DNA of 64,000 bases from Botrytis cinerea B05.10 (lineage: Eukaryota; Ascomycota; Leotiomycetes; Helotiales; Sclerotiniaceae). The translations under genes were made by a program, and so were the position numbers. Positions 45,737-57,174 of the stretch are shown piece by piece (the stretch's first letter is position 1; each line of letters opens with the position of its first letter). The notes under the pieces are model-generated. The model had not been told where the DNA came from. It made no database searches and worked only from the letters and a program-made list of their open reading frames with translations. The stretch covers positions 806,001 to 870,000 of the forward strand of contig NC_037315.1 in the NCBI RefSeq assembly GCF_000143535.2, given 5' to 3'.

Positions 45737-46495
45737 TGAATAACGACTATATATCATGATGATTCAAGAATTTTTTCAGTGTGACAGAATAACGTGATAA
45801 GTGAAAACATACTTTTTCCCATTTCTTTTTTTTTAAGTGCAGTAAACTCCTCGTTAAACTGCAGTCCAGACTTCTGGACATGGTGCCCAATAACCCGGAC
45901 TCGTAAATTGATGCCAGTTTTTCAAAAACAGATAGAGAATTGAAAACAGCAGAACATTCAATTTGGAATTATCATCCCTAACTATCTAGATCATTTAATC
46001 ACTTCAAACCTTGAAAGCTTTGAATTGTCCGCTTACACTCTGAACGGAATCATCAAACACGCTATACGTACACGACTTATGGCTAACAAAGCCATCGAAA
46101 GCTTATGTGTACCCTTACACAGGAGTCATCTATCCCACAGACACAGAAGCAGAAGAAGAAACAGCACAAGCTCGTATCAAAATTCAAAATTCTTTCCTAA
46201 TCTTTGTATTCTCCATTGGGTATAAACATATATCTAAAGCATAATCATAATCATAAGCAAGCAAACATCGCAATCCCTCCATTCCTCATGGTCATTATCA
46301 TCTCTCGATCCTTCATCCTCCTCGTCGATTCCCTCCCATTAAACCAAACGCGCCCATCATTATTCGTTCATCAATCATTGTCCTCATACCCGTTCCTCTA
46401 GCTCGCATGCATCTCTCCCCAAAGACAAATACAACAAACATAGTCCTCACTCAAGTCCTCCCCCATCCTTTCACCCTCTCAACACCTAACCCGCC
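45737..46495. other. Convergent intergenic region
   Basis: About 760 bp with a T run followed by a short sequence resembling a pogo/Fot-type transposon end near 45836-45882. No gene is supported. Confidence 0.5.
45864..45879. repeat. Perfect 7-bp inverted repeat with 2-nt centre
   Basis: GTCCAGA and TCTGGAC flank CT. It follows GCAGTAAACTCCTCGTTAAA, which is itself partly palindromic. The arrangement resembles a subterminal part of a fungal pogo-type element, but no second end was found. Confidence 0.4.
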
Positions 46496-47002
46496 TCAAG
46501 AAATCTCAAGAGCCATTCCCTTCCCCGCCACACCAAGCCCATCCATCATGCCCTCCTTTCCCCCAGCAGAATAACAAATCTCTCTAAACTTAATTTCCCC
46601 CTCCCTCCCCTTCCCACCCACACATTCAAGCCCCGTGCTCGCATTCTCCCATCCCGCTCTCGCACTGCTCAACCCAATCATACTCTTCACCTGTCTCATT
46701 CCTTTGATTTGATTCAAACCACCCATGGCAATATCCATCCCGTCCATCTCAATCCCCATGTCTTCTTCAAATTCAACAGCGCTTCCGTTCAACGCCTTGC
46801 TGCCTGGAAATCCCGTGATTCCATTTCCGCTATTGACGGATGCTTCGAGTGCAGCGGCTCTCGCCATGGCTTTACTAGAATGTACACCATAGGTGTAGAG
46901 AGCGGTGAAGACGAGAGAGGTGCCGAGCATGACGTGGAGGGTGTAGAGAATGTAGAGGGTGATAGATTTAGAGCTGAGGAGGTAGGCGAGGTTGGAGAAC
47001 AT
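46496..47002 (-). CDS. Small predicted membrane protein, 168 residues
   Basis: An uninterrupted frame with marked fungal codon preference in its first half (many CTC, ACC and ATC codons), unlike its AT-rich surroundings, supports a real gene. Residues 1-45 form one long or two short hydrophobic segments (ITLYILYTLHVMLGTSLVFT). The remainder is soluble-looking, Gly/Met-rich and has the acidic stretch VEFEEDMGIEMDGMD. No family is recognised. The N-terminal placement of the hydrophobic part could make it a signal anchor. It is convergent with the aminotransferase gene. Its upstream region contains a CGAAGT hexanucleotide repeat. Function unknown. Confidence 0.6.
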   Translation of the reverse strand: MFSNLAYLLSSKSITLYILYTLHVMLGTSLVFTALYTYGVHSSKAMARAAALEASVNSGNGITGFPGSKALNGSAVEFEEDMGIEMDGMDIAMGGLNQIKGMRQVKSMIGLSSARAGWENASTGLECVGGKGREGEIKFREICYSAGGKEGMMDGLGVAGKGMALEIS

Positions 47003-48177
47003 TTTTATTGACGTAGGATTTGTGTTTGAAGGGCTGTTTCTTGTATCCCGAGTAGTCGGTTTATGGGTGTCTTGTTGTAGAGTATGGTTGATACTCGAAG
47101 TCGAAGTCGAAGTCGAAGTTGAGGTTGATGATGAGAGTAAGAAAATGGGTGGTTGTTGATTGGGTGGAAGTTGTATGAGGAGATATTGATAACGTGAACT
47201 GATAGTAATTTATGATGGTATGGTATTTGTTTTCGTGAATATTTGGTAAGTTGTAAGTTGTAAGTTGGATGAGGTAGAGGGAAGACTGATGTTGGGTTGA
47301 TTTAAATGTAATGTTTCGGAAAAGGCAAGAGCAGATAGCTTGTATCTATACTTCTTGATTTTTGAGAAACGCGCGGTACAATAAAAGAAGAAATTTTTCT
47401 TTATTAATTTTTTTCCCAGAGCATTGCTGGGCCATTATTTATTGATTGTTGTGATCTCCTTCAACCCCATATTCTGAAGTCATCGTGAAGTTACTACGAT
47501 CAATAAATTTCTCCTCGCAAGGAATATGCTCGCAAATCAATTCATGCCCATAGAACCAACAAATCATTCCATAATTGTTAGGGAGTGAAACCCCTCAAGC
47601 GAGCCCAACTGCCAGCACATCCCTCGCGTGGAGGGAAAAGATACAGCCTTATTTCAGGGGTAGCCACGGTAAATGCATTCATGTCAATAATATGAGCCGC
47701 GAATATAGGGCTTAATTTTCAGCGCATAACGTACTTTTCAAAGCCGTCTAATCTTTTCGCCGAATGCACTACGTCAGTGCGGAGTCCTTCTGGAACATCT
47801 GAGAGAAGGGCATGGTGATGGGAGATCGTGAGATAGAGATGAAATCGAAAGAGGGGGGAAATAGAGTTTGATAGTAAGGCTTGAACGGCATTGATGACCT
47901 CAAACTTCGAATGTCACCCAGCCACCACAATATATCGAGTTCACGACTCAGATGCTTGGCTTTCATCGATCTATGAATGGTGGGGAGTCAATAGAGTCCG
48001 TGTATGGTAGGAGTACCATTGAATGATGGGTAGTTCATCGTATGTCTGGTGGTTGGGCATTTCATCGCTCTAGAATGGCGGGTCTGAGGGTTTCGTAAGA
48101 TATTTGACCTCCTGCCATTGACTTTTACTTGATGTTCACATGAATCATTAACAGTGATTTGGAATACCTAATTACCA
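47003..48177. other. Intergenic region
   Basis: About 1.2 kb upstream of the small membrane-protein gene and downstream of the HET gene. It holds the CGAAGT repeat and a TTGTAAG repeat near 47250-47270. A minus-strand frame at 47769-47966 has no support. Confidence 0.5.
47093..47126 (+). repeat. CGAAGT hexanucleotide microsatellite
   Basis: Five consecutive CGAAGT/CGAAGT-like units occur, followed by degenerate TTGAGG/TTGATG units. The site is about 90-125 bp upstream of the minus-strand start at 47002. Confidence 0.8.
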
Positions 48178-49935
48178 TCAATGGATTTCGAATGTTTCCA
48201 GCTCGTATAGTCCATTTTCAGCTCCTCGAATCCCCTCTCCATACATGAAGCCATCAATATATGCCTCTCCAACAAGAATGTAGTGATTGTCAGTCTTTCT
48301 TAATATGACAGGAAATCTACAACCTGGAAGAACGCAGATCACATCATTTTTGGAGCAGTTCCATGGCCCAAGCCCAATGATTCCTGTGTCGGAAACGATG
48401 AAGCGGCGCCTGTTCATTGTCCAACAAGCGGAGATAAGAAGTGCTAATCGTTCCTTCTCGTCGAGAGTTCTCCCAGTCGTTGAGACAGGAGATAGCGGGA
48501 AGCTAAGTTGGGATGTTTGTTCCGACAGCATTGTCGCAAGGGCCTCCATTCGAATAGCGTATTCGGCGTGGTCGCTGAAGGTCCAATTGCCACAAGAGAT
48601 CGTTCTGCAGAATGCTCCTTGCTCTCGTAAGGAGGGTTTTCTCCTAGAGACAACGATACTCCACCATTCTTGCAGAACTTTCAGACCCCTACTATTGTTA
48701 TCTCTAGAGTTTAATTCTCTTCTGAATGGCAAGCCAGATTTCTGGACACTCCCCAAAATAACACCAGTAGTTCTCAAAACATATCCATCTTCGAGAAATT
48801 TGACATTAGCATGACTGTCACCAGAAGCCATAAATTGAGGTTTGCTATGTTGAAGTCCAATTATTGTAGGCTGGCGGCTTTGGGGAGGTCTTGTCCAGTT
48901 CGGTACCCACGAAGGAAGGCCGTCATTGACGGGCGCTGTTTGGTTTCTTTGGTTGACACATATGACATCCAGTCTTTGAGAATCCTGAATTATATGCCTC
49001 GCAGTGTGCGTATATACCCGGCGGATTGACAATGAATAATCGATTTTACCAAAGGATTCCCTTGAGTTTGATATCCCTACCAATGCATACACTTTATCCT
49101 TTGGATCTGACGATTTCTTACTCTTGTGGGAAAGCAAAAGCTCAAAAAGAGGAGAACCGACCGCATCAGGGGCCTGATCTCTTGATACTTGCAAGCTCTT
49201 TGGACCCCCGGTGGTGAGAGTTCGCACAAATGATGGTGATTTCAAGTAGATAGACAGCAGTAAGTGTTCTTCTCTTTTTAATATATCGCAGGTGTTACAA
49301 AGCTCCATCATAGGTATACTCTCGTCCCCACAAAGTACAATTGCTTCTTTAGCACAGGCAACTTCTTGAATAACCCATATCCTCCACCAATATTGCCGAC
49401 GAAAAAGAGTCATCAAAGCCATCAATTGATCCTGTGTTGACGGTTCATGTAGCATTTTAATCACTTGATTCCTTGTAGCCTTGCTCATTTTTTTGGCCAG
49501 TCGGATTGCCAAAGAACTATTGTCCTTCTCGGAACCAATCCAAACAGGCACAGATTGAGCGTTCTGAAAAATGGTTCTCATCTTAGCTATCTGGTTATTT
49601 CGCTCTGGTATGTTGCTTTGGTCGATACAGATGGCATCAACCCACAGAAAGCTTTCGTCATTTTCTTTCTGGGAACGTAATCTCCTCAAAGCTCCAAGGA
49701 GATTTTTGGATGCGGAAAGACGTTTTCCGTTGACAACTATTGACTCTGAGCAAATTTTGGCCCCCCAAGTATAAGAGAGTGCTCGATAATGAGGAGCTCT
49801 GTGAAAAGCTGTGTGAATAAGCCGACAACAAACAACATCATCCTCCGACATCGAGGGAAGAATTCGTAGTAACCGAATCTCATCAAGGTCATGTTTCAGC
49901 TCCTTGTATCGAAACGGGTCAATTGGTTGATTCAT
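48178..49935 (-). CDS. HET-domain (heterokaryon incompatibility) protein
   Basis: Single exon, 585 residues from the ATG at 49935. An in-frame ATG at 50031 would add 32 residues that look like leader sequence, so I prefer the downstream start (MNQPIDPFRYKEL). The N-terminal HET domain shows its three blocks: YRALSYTWGA, LWVDAICIDQSNIPERNNQI with KMRTIFQNA, and a later WRIWVIQEVACAKEAIVLCG. The C-terminus has the usual RRFIVSDTGIIGLGP and DVICVLPGCRFPVILR segments of long HET proteins. HET domains trigger cell death in non-self recognition between fungal hyphae; most genome copies have no tested role. There is no partner domain (NACHT, ankyrin or WD), and the frame is intact. Confidence 0.93.
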   Translation of the reverse strand: MNQPIDPFRYKELKHDLDEIRLLRILPSMSEDDVVCCRLIHTAFHRAPHYRALSYTWGAKICSESIVVNGKRLSASKNLLGALRRLRSQKENDESFLWVDAICIDQSNIPERNNQIAKMRTIFQNAQSVPVWIGSEKDNSSLAIRLAKKMSKATRNQVIKMLHEPSTQDQLMALMTLFRRQYWWRIWVIQEVACAKEAIVLCGDESIPMMELCNTCDILKREEHLLLSIYLKSPSFVRTLTTGGPKSLQVSRDQAPDAVGSPLFELLLSHKSKKSSDPKDKVYALVGISNSRESFGKIDYSLSIRRVYTHTARHIIQDSQRLDVICVNQRNQTAPVNDGLPSWVPNWTRPPQSRQPTIIGLQHSKPQFMASGDSHANVKFLEDGYVLRTTGVILGSVQKSGLPFRRELNSRDNNSRGLKVLQEWWSIVVSRRKPSLREQGAFCRTISCGNWTFSDHAEYAIRMEALATMLSEQTSQLSFPLSPVSTTGRTLDEKERLALLISACWTMNRRRFIVSDTGIIGLGPWNCSKNDVICVLPGCRFPVILRKTDNHYILVGEAYIDGFMYGEGIRGAENGLYELETFEIH

Positions 49936-50985
49936 TTTTATGATGCTATATTTATGTTGATGTGTAAGAATGAAAATAATCTTCCCGGGTCGATTGTGTA
50001 GCCAAGGAAATCGGTGAAAAAAGCCCGTCAACGCCGAAGAAGTACTTTTATGATACTATTGATGGATGGGCCACGCAAACAGCTCGATCAATCCTCTATC
50101 GCAATCCGAAACTAGAGACTTATTTCGCAGCCTTCGTTTGGCTGCTATCGGATCGATGCGCGACAACTTCAACATACTATAATAACCATAGCAACGGCTC
50201 ACCAAGACCAAGGATGGCAGAAAGTGGGGCTTGTAGGATCCCTGGTTACCCTTATCTTAAGCTCACCGTTTTTCCACAGCTCTTCTCGGCCCTCTAGGGA
50301 AGTTCACACCTGGTTAAAAGATATATCAGCTCCCTGCGGATTTTCTATCGACCTCTTGACCCCAAGACTGTGGATGTGATACAATTGTCGGCGTGGCAAG
50401 CTTGAGAAACCCAAGACATGTCAGGCCGGCTATTGGTTGGCGACCTAGACATCTCATCGATATTCATAGTTTGGGTGAGAGCATATGAGAAATGTGTATG
50501 TGAATCCGGAAACTTCACCATACCCGCAGACGCACACGAAATGGCACATTAAAATATGAAGCAGATGTCAGAGTTTCCCTATTTTGCCGCCTCGTCCTCG
50601 CCCTTGCCCCTCATTTTCTCCCCCGGGTTATGTTCATGTTCATCTGACTGTCAAACCAAGTCGCTTGCCAATCAATTTATACACACTGCGGCGGGTAAAT
50701 CATAAACATTTGTCAGGATTGGGCAACTAGTCCGGCTGTGCGACCATGATGAAGTAAACACTGGTCGCTCTGGATTAATAAAAGTCGATGACGCTGGTGA
50801 GATATCCCCGCATCATCCCCACTACTCATACTCTCAATTCACTTCACTTCACTTCACCTCACTGCATCTCTCCACTCTCCATCAAAGTTCACATTTCACA
50901 TTTCACATTTCACATTTCAAATTTCAAAGACCTCGAGCCTATCTCAATTATTCAGAGTATTGTCACGGACAAGGACGATTCCAAG
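49936..50985. other. Divergent promoter region, HET gene and glutathione transferase
   Basis: About 1 kb. Close to the GST start are CACTTCACTT repeats (50838-50862) and CACATTT repeats (50889-50925), probably in the 5' UTR. No gene is seen. Confidence 0.55.
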
Positions 50986-52217
50986 ATGTCTTCCAGTTTC
51001 TATCTTGAAGGTACCCCAGATGAAGTCAAGAATGCGAAGGTTAGTTACGATCGGCTTGTCTGCCAAGCTATACAGCTGACTGAGATAACCAAGGGACTTC
51101 ATCTTGTAACAATGTCAACGCCTAATGGCAAAAAAGTTCAGATTATGCTCGAGGAGTTGAAGGCGGCATATGGCACCGACTGTAATGAGTGCCACCTGGA
51201 ATCGCGCGTATAGAGTCTTGCTAACTAATTTAGACACCCACACTCTCATCCATATCTCAACTAATGAGCAAAAGAAAGACTGGTTCTTGAAGTTGAATCC
51301 GAACGGTATGTTAAGATAGAAAGTTGTGTGGGGGTTCGATGCTTAGTATCTTGCAGGTCGAATTCCCATTTTGATTGATAACACCAAGACCCCTCCATTT
51401 CCAGTAATGGAGACCAGTGCAGAATTACTCTACCTCTTGAAGGAGTTCGATAGCAAGGATATTTTTGGATTCAAGGACGAGCTTGAGAGAAATGAGTGCC
51501 TTCAATGGATGTTCTTCTGGCATGGTAGTGTAAGATCTTCGTTACTCCGACGATATTGCCCGGCTAACAGTTTGATAGGGTGCCCCGGTAAGTGCGAGCA
51601 TCGAGATGTTATCTATACTATCACCATTCTATGGAGGATTCCTCAACTCTCCACATTCTCTGGAAATTCCATCCAAAGTCATGATGTTTAAGCATTGCTA
51701 ATGACTTCAATTTGTAGTACCAAGGCCAAGTGAACTACTTTTCCAAGATTGCAGGCGAGAAGAATCCAGGTCAGTAGTTATTCTTCACCTTTATGCGCAG
51801 GATTCAACTAATCCCAATGGATACACAGGAGCCATAAAGAGATTCAAGGACGAGACCCTGCGTATTTTTGGGGTGCTTGAGATTCGCTTGTCAGGAAAAT
51901 ATACTGGCGAGCCTCGTGATTACTTGGCTGGTAATGGGAAAGGAAAATATTCCGTTGCAGATATTGGAACTTGGCGTAAGTTGTCTCAATAGTCTGTATG
52001 GGGCCTTGTTAGTTGACAATGACTTTCAGCATGGTTGAATGCATGGGACTTCTCGGGTGCAATCACAAAGGAAGAGATGAATGCATTCCCGCACTTATTG
52101 AAGTGGATTGATAGGATTGCTAAGGTTAGTAATGCACATCTTAACGATGAATCTTGCTAACAAAATTAGCGACCCGCCGTTCAAAGTGGAACTTCTGAAA
52201 AATGGCAAAATTGGTGA
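50986..52217 (+). CDS. Glutathione S-transferase, Ure2/YfcG-like, nine exons
   Basis: Exons are 50986-51039, 51094-51181, 51234-51305, 51357-51529, 51579-51587, 51718-51769, 51829-51975, 52030-52124 and 52170-52217, giving 245 residues. All phases agree. The thioredoxin-fold half reads [20 protein letters not shown] and [14 protein letters not shown], with the Glu-Thr-Ser glutathione contact in [12 protein letters not shown]. The all-helical half has [18 protein letters not shown] and [16 protein letters not shown], the N-capping/folding motif of GSTs. This layout is that of the Ure2p-like and bacterial YfcG-like class, which conjugate glutathione or act as disulfide reductases. No prion-like Asn-rich N-terminus is present, so it is not a Ure2 regulator. 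Exon 5 is only 9 nt (Gly-Ala-Pro). Confidence 0.92.
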
Positions 52218-53444
52218 AAGTAGTTGTCTAAATAATGGTGGTTAGGTCATTCACATATGGCATGCACTTGTGATAGCAGTGGTAGCTCTACGGAGTTATC
52301 AAAGTGAATTGGGAGATCTAAATGACTAATTATTATTGCTTCAACCTTCACTCGTATGTATCTATGATCTTCCATCTCAGTGCTATGGTCCAATCAAGAA
52401 ATGCTTTATCGTTGGCCATTGAAAATCTGTCCCTTTAAGCTTTCGCATTCGAGTTCCCATTCTGTATGATAAATCTAACCGTCTTATCTGAGAATATACT
52501 TTCTAGATGTATTTTCTGCTTGCAAACACTCATTCATCGCCTGGCCATCTCAATAATCGAAATATTGGAGAATGTAATTCTCGACGTAAGTGATTCTGAG
52601 GCAAATGAATCAATCGGCTATGTACTTGCCCGTTTACTAAAGTTTCAACAACCTGCATAAAGTTCGGCTTCCGGCAGAGAACTTTCTTTTCTTGCAACAA
52701 GAAATGGCAAACTTCCCGTATTTCCAGCATGGAAACTTCTGTAATTCTTTTGCGTCAGTTTCTGCTTTGCGGGTTTGTTTTGACTTTATCTGCTTTCCAA
52801 AGGTGCTTTCCAAGTGAGTGTCAATGATGCTTGTTGCTCGTTGCAGTTTCTTCTTTTACCACTTCTTATGTGTGTTTGTTGTCAAACATACTACTCACTA
52901 TCTTTGTCAGAATATGACACTCCAGCTATAATTTTCTCAATCAAAAATAAAGAGAGAAAGTGTTCTCTTGCAAAGTATGGTAGATCTATTCTTGTATCTA
53001 GAATTTCCCACCAACAAGAAATTACTGCTGTCTGTGGACGTGAATATAGGCTCTTTTCTTCCGCAGGTCAACTTTATGAGCAGCAACCAATAAAGTTGGT
53101 AAAAGGAGTCACTTCCAGATATTCCATTCTCAACGCAACCGCAGAAAGAATCCTTAGCTTGAACTTATAAAACGCCCCTAATTTCACTTTTGGGTAGGCA
53201 CAGAAATCCCTCCTGACCCGAAATCACAGTAAAAATCAATTTGCACACATTCACCGTTTCTCCCCCCTCATTTCTCCACCTTGATTTGGACATTTAATTA
53301 GACGGATTCGCATACCAATCCATATTTATTTTAAGAAGACTCTGTACTGCCACATCTTCGTTTCCTCTCAAATTTGAACCCAATCTACCAATCTTCTTTA
53401 CGGACAGAAACACATATATTCAACCCATCCACCTTTATTCGACA
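52218..53444. other. Intergenic region
   Basis: About 1.2 kb upstream of the SET gene. A plus-strand frame of 118 codons (52814-53170) lacks domain or codon support. The last 200 bp are pyrimidine-rich, as expected of a fungal promoter or leader. Confidence 0.5.
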
Positions 53445-54678
53445 ATGGATGCTACCACCGCTCACATACTCCCACTAGCGGAGGCCAGTCATTTTGAAGA
53501 ATGGTTCAAAATAGCCATGAAGTGGAAAACGGGAAAGGTAACGAACTTATAGCTCGCCTTGTATCATAAATTTCATTAACCAGCAATTTTATTACAGAGT
53601 TACAGACGTGCATCCCCAGCCAAAGAGAAAAGGCTCGATGGGAGCAAGGGAGAACTGATGGGACTCTTAACGCCACCAGCTTCTCCCTTGAAACCAATAT
53701 ACTCGTCTTCCTTGGACTCCCCAGTGTCGACCCGAAAAAGCTCAATCACATCTTCCTTGGTCTTTCCTGTCTCTGAATCATCGTTGTTGGCCCCACTGTG
53801 CCTGACGCCACCCATGGTAGTTACACTGCCCGATTCCACATTAACAACTGATCCCAAGTCTTCATCATCACATGCAGTTGATCTCCCTCCTTGTTCCAAA
53901 TCATCACCACCTCTACTTCTGCCTCCTTCTCCTCCTCCAGAGAAAGCGCCAACATTCGAGAACGAGTTCTACGAAGTCAAACGTTCTCCAAAGGGCGGTC
54001 TAGGCTGTTTCGCCAAAGTAAATATTGAGTCTGAAACTATGATTCATTCCGAGGAACCTTTGTTCTTATCTTCTATGGTGCAAATCTACTATCACTTTGA
54101 ACAGTTGACGGCGGAACAACAAGCTGCCTATCTGAAATTGCATCATTGGCATGGTCTCGCTGCGCACAAGGTTCTTGCAATCTTTCAGACTAACCGGTAT
54201 GTGTATCCGCCCCAATTACCAAAGCTATACACCGTCCAGCTTATCACGTGTGAGATGATTGCATGCATCACTGACTTTCCTCGTCTATAGTTTTCACGTA
54301 CCCGGAGGCAAATCTGGAATCTTCCTCAATTCGTCTCGTTTCAATCACGCATGTCCCGGGTTCTGCAATAGCACGTATGGTTTCCGTAAAGATATTAATA
54401 AAATGGTATTCACTACCCTCAGGGACATAAGCAAGGGTCAAGAAATCACCATCTCGTATGCGAATGTGCCCACTCATTTGTATCAAAATTATGGGTTCTT
54501 TTGCGATTGTCCGGGATGTCCTCCGGGGAGTTTCGCGTCGAAAAAATGGGAGTATGAAAATGATTTGGTAAGGCAGGCGGAGAAACCAGTTGGTGATGCG
54601 GATGAGTTTGAGCAAGAACCGTACCCGGGGAATGAAGTTGAGGCGTGGGAGCTTGAGCGTGATTCGTTTGAGTGGTAG
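53445..54678 (+). CDS. SET-domain protein, SMYD-like
   Basis: Three exons are inferred, 53445-53537, 53598-54196 and 54291-54678, giving 359 residues. The first 150 residues are Ser/Pro-rich and probably disordered. The SET domain starts near residue 155 with VKRSPKGGLGCFAKVNIESE and has the SAM-binding block SSRFNHACPGFCNSTYGF (about 247). The catalytic-Tyr region follows in ITISYANVPTHLYQNYGFFC, and then a Cys cluster (CDCPGC) that serves as a post-SET zinc site. No MYND finger is visible between the SET halves. Fungal proteins of this type are usually annotated as putative lysine methyltransferases of unknown substrate. The conserved NHxC pattern is present as NHAC. A catalytic role is likely but not shown. 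Confidence 0.88.
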
Positions 54679-56730
54679 ATTGGGGGTGTGAGAGGGGGAG
54701 GAGTGTGGAATGGGCAAGAAAGACTGGGTTGTTGATGGATGTCTGAAGAAGATTTATGGCAGGGGAGAAAAGCACTTTTATTCATTGCTGCTTCAGCGAA
54801 AGATATCAAGTTGTTGGATAAGTTACCGTGGGAAAGTTTGAAGATATGCACTTGACATAGCGCTGGATGTTACTGGTCTTGAGGTTACTGACGGAAGTCT
54901 GAAATCGACGTTAAACTATACCATCTACTAATTATGGGAATGTTAGGGATGGAGCAGCGCTTGGTTATCTTTTACTCACTGAAAGGTTCAATTATTTAGA
55001 ACTGAGAAGTTTAGAAGACTTGCAACGATTTATGAAATGTTTGCCATTGAAGACTAAAACGATTTTCGGTGGTGGTGAAACTCGGGAAACTCTGTTGAGA
55101 ACTTGAAACGTCGAAGTGAAGATTGTGAATTTCTGTTTGTTATGAATGAATATAACAGAGATGGTAGAAAGTAGAAACGGAGACTCGGATCGAATTTGAT
55201 AGTCTGTACCAACTACAGACGTTCCATTCTCGGAGATTCTAGCTCCCACTAAAATTGTGCTTGTATATCTCCAAGTTCCTCTCTCAACGTGCCGCTTCTT
55301 AAGTGCGTGTATCCATATCCCCCACACCCTTCACAAATACATACAATAGATACAGAAATCAAGCTTCAATCTTCTAGTGGCAAGGAGAACAGGGCGCAAA
55401 GAAGACCCGGCATTGACATCAAGATGTACATGCGAGATGAATCTTCCCTTGAGTTCTCGTGGATTTGGGAAAATCAGAAAGGAAGATGAAGACGTGAAGA
55501 AGACCCAGAGGAAAGAAGAGAGTAAATGGTAAAGTAATGTATGTAATCTTCCATTGTCATGCATTTTGACAACTTAACTACGATTTATATCGATCCATTG
55601 CAAAGACTCGCAATCAGAATGAAAATGCAAGACTGCGTTTGGTTATCAAGTTTGGTATCTGCTGTTTTGTGAGGCTTTCTAGATTATCAAAGACAGATTT
55701 GAAGAGAATGAGAGGCTGAGGATTTGGAAGATGGAAAGCTTGCGTAGGAGATCCGAGTACATGATGATAGGAAATTAAGGAAGTGGTAAGAGTCAAGAAT
55801 TTCGGACTGATCCACCAACCAATTCACACTTCACTCTCACCTCATCCTCTCCTCAACTCTCATCTCATCTCATCTCAGTTCAACTCCTTACTTACTCCAT
55901 CCACATGCTCCACTTAAAACCAACGTCCCTCCTCCAAAAACATCACATTCTTCTCCACCGCATACTCCAAAACGATTCTCCGTACCATCCATCATCCATC
56001 AATACATAAATAAGAAGGAAGCCTCTCCAAAAAAGAACTTCCCCCGCCATTCCCTCCCACCCATCCATCAAACCAGCAAAAGCTTAAGAGCGCGACGCTC
56101 TTTAGCCCCAATGAACCACCATCGGATATGTTATACATTAGATAATTCATATATCCGATCGGTGTCACTGTCCGAATCGAAGCCCTGACAATGCTAAGTA
56201 GAAAGGTGGACAACATTCTCGAGAATGATGAATTCTACCGCTGCGCCATCGAGGCGTGTGGGTGCTTGTTGGGTGATCGCGTACTTGGATATATATCGGA
56301 GAGCTGGGTGTGGTCTCGCTTGTGTTTATTGCCGGCTTTGTGATGTTTTGTTGAGTTGCGGAAGTTGATATGGGTGTTTAGATCGTGGGTGGTCTCTCAC
56401 GTGAACTTCTGTATGTGTTTCTTTGATCTTGTATTGTATGTTTATCTCGAGTTCAATGATGGCAGATGTAACGTGATTCAACGTCTACCTGGTAGACATC
56501 CATTTACACGTCTACTGGTTGTGAACTTACTCGCTGCATACCGCGATGACTCTCAGATCGTGTGAACGGCGAGTCCTTCATTATTGATCATATTTTCCTC
56601 GGAATCAAAAACTGCACGGAATACCTCGCACTCGCATAGTCTTCGCGTAGTTGATCCTTCTGGGTTTGATTGATGTCCATTTTAAGCATTATCTGTTCCT
56701 CTGTTCCTCTGTACACCTACTCCTCAACGT
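54679..56730. other. Convergent intergenic region
   Basis: Two kilobases between the SET gene and the small Cys-rich gene. CTCATCTCAT repeats occur at about 55850-55878. No open frame here has a recognisable motif. Confidence 0.5.
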
Positions 56731-57174
56731 TCAAACTCCGTTTTCCACTTCTCCAATTGTCAGATGGCCCTCCGACTTGCCAGCATCCTTCCTCCGATTC
56801 TTATCCTTCGCTTTTCCCTTAATCTTCGCACTAACCGCTTCATGCTTGTTCTTCCACATCCCTCCATATCTATACGCTGGATGTTTGCCATCACCATCTA
56901 CTTTCCCTCCGCTAACATCTTTCCAGCATCTACCTGTACATACGAAATGCCATTTTTTCGTGTCGTCAATTTGACATCGTATCAGTACATCGCGAGGTGT
57001 ATGGCATACGGTACAGGGCTTGCTATGTGGCGACGGGGAAGTAGACGGCGAGGTTGAGTTTGTGGATGAGATCGTGCAGTCTTCGGTATTGATGCTGGAA
57101 GTATGCTTGTTAAGCGCTGCGGAATCTTGTTCTTCCATATTCGTTGCCGCATACGCGGCTTGGTGCTTCTGCAT
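56731..57174 (-). CDS. Small Cys-rich, probably zinc-binding protein
   Basis: From the ATG at 57174 (MQKHQAAYAATNMEEQ) the frame encodes 147 residues. The open frame continues upstream to 57441, but that part reads like translated leader DNA, so I place the start at 57174. After a Ser/Thr-rich N-terminus comes a compact block, KPCTVCHTPRDVLIRCQ, then KKWHFVCTGRCWKDVSGG and a Tyr/Trp segment (YRYGGMWKNKH). The spacing (CxxC ... C ... CxxxC) suggests one zinc site. The tail is Lys-rich. I know this pattern only as a conserved fungal protein of unknown function; nucleic-acid or protein binding is possible but not shown. Confidence 0.7.
   Translation of the reverse strand: MQKHQAAYAATNMEEQDSAALNKHTSSINTEDCTISSTNSTSPSTSPSPHSKPCTVCHTPRDVLIRCQIDDTKKWHFVCTGRCWKDVSGGKVDGDGKHPAYRYGGMWKNKHEAVSAKIKGKAKDKNRRKDAGKSEGHLTIGEVENGV

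Noticed and set aside
49936..50031. Upstream ATG (50031) as start of the HET protein
   Set aside because: The extra 32 residues do not resemble the usual HET N-terminus, while the ATG at 49935 directly precedes the conserved opening.
50889..50925. CACATTT repeats as a CRISPR-like or functional array
   Set aside because: It is a simple tandem repeat in a fungal 5' leader, with no spacers.
52814..53170. 118-codon plus-strand frame upstream of the SET gene
   Set aside because: Codon use is random-like, there is no motif, and it lies in the probable promoter region.
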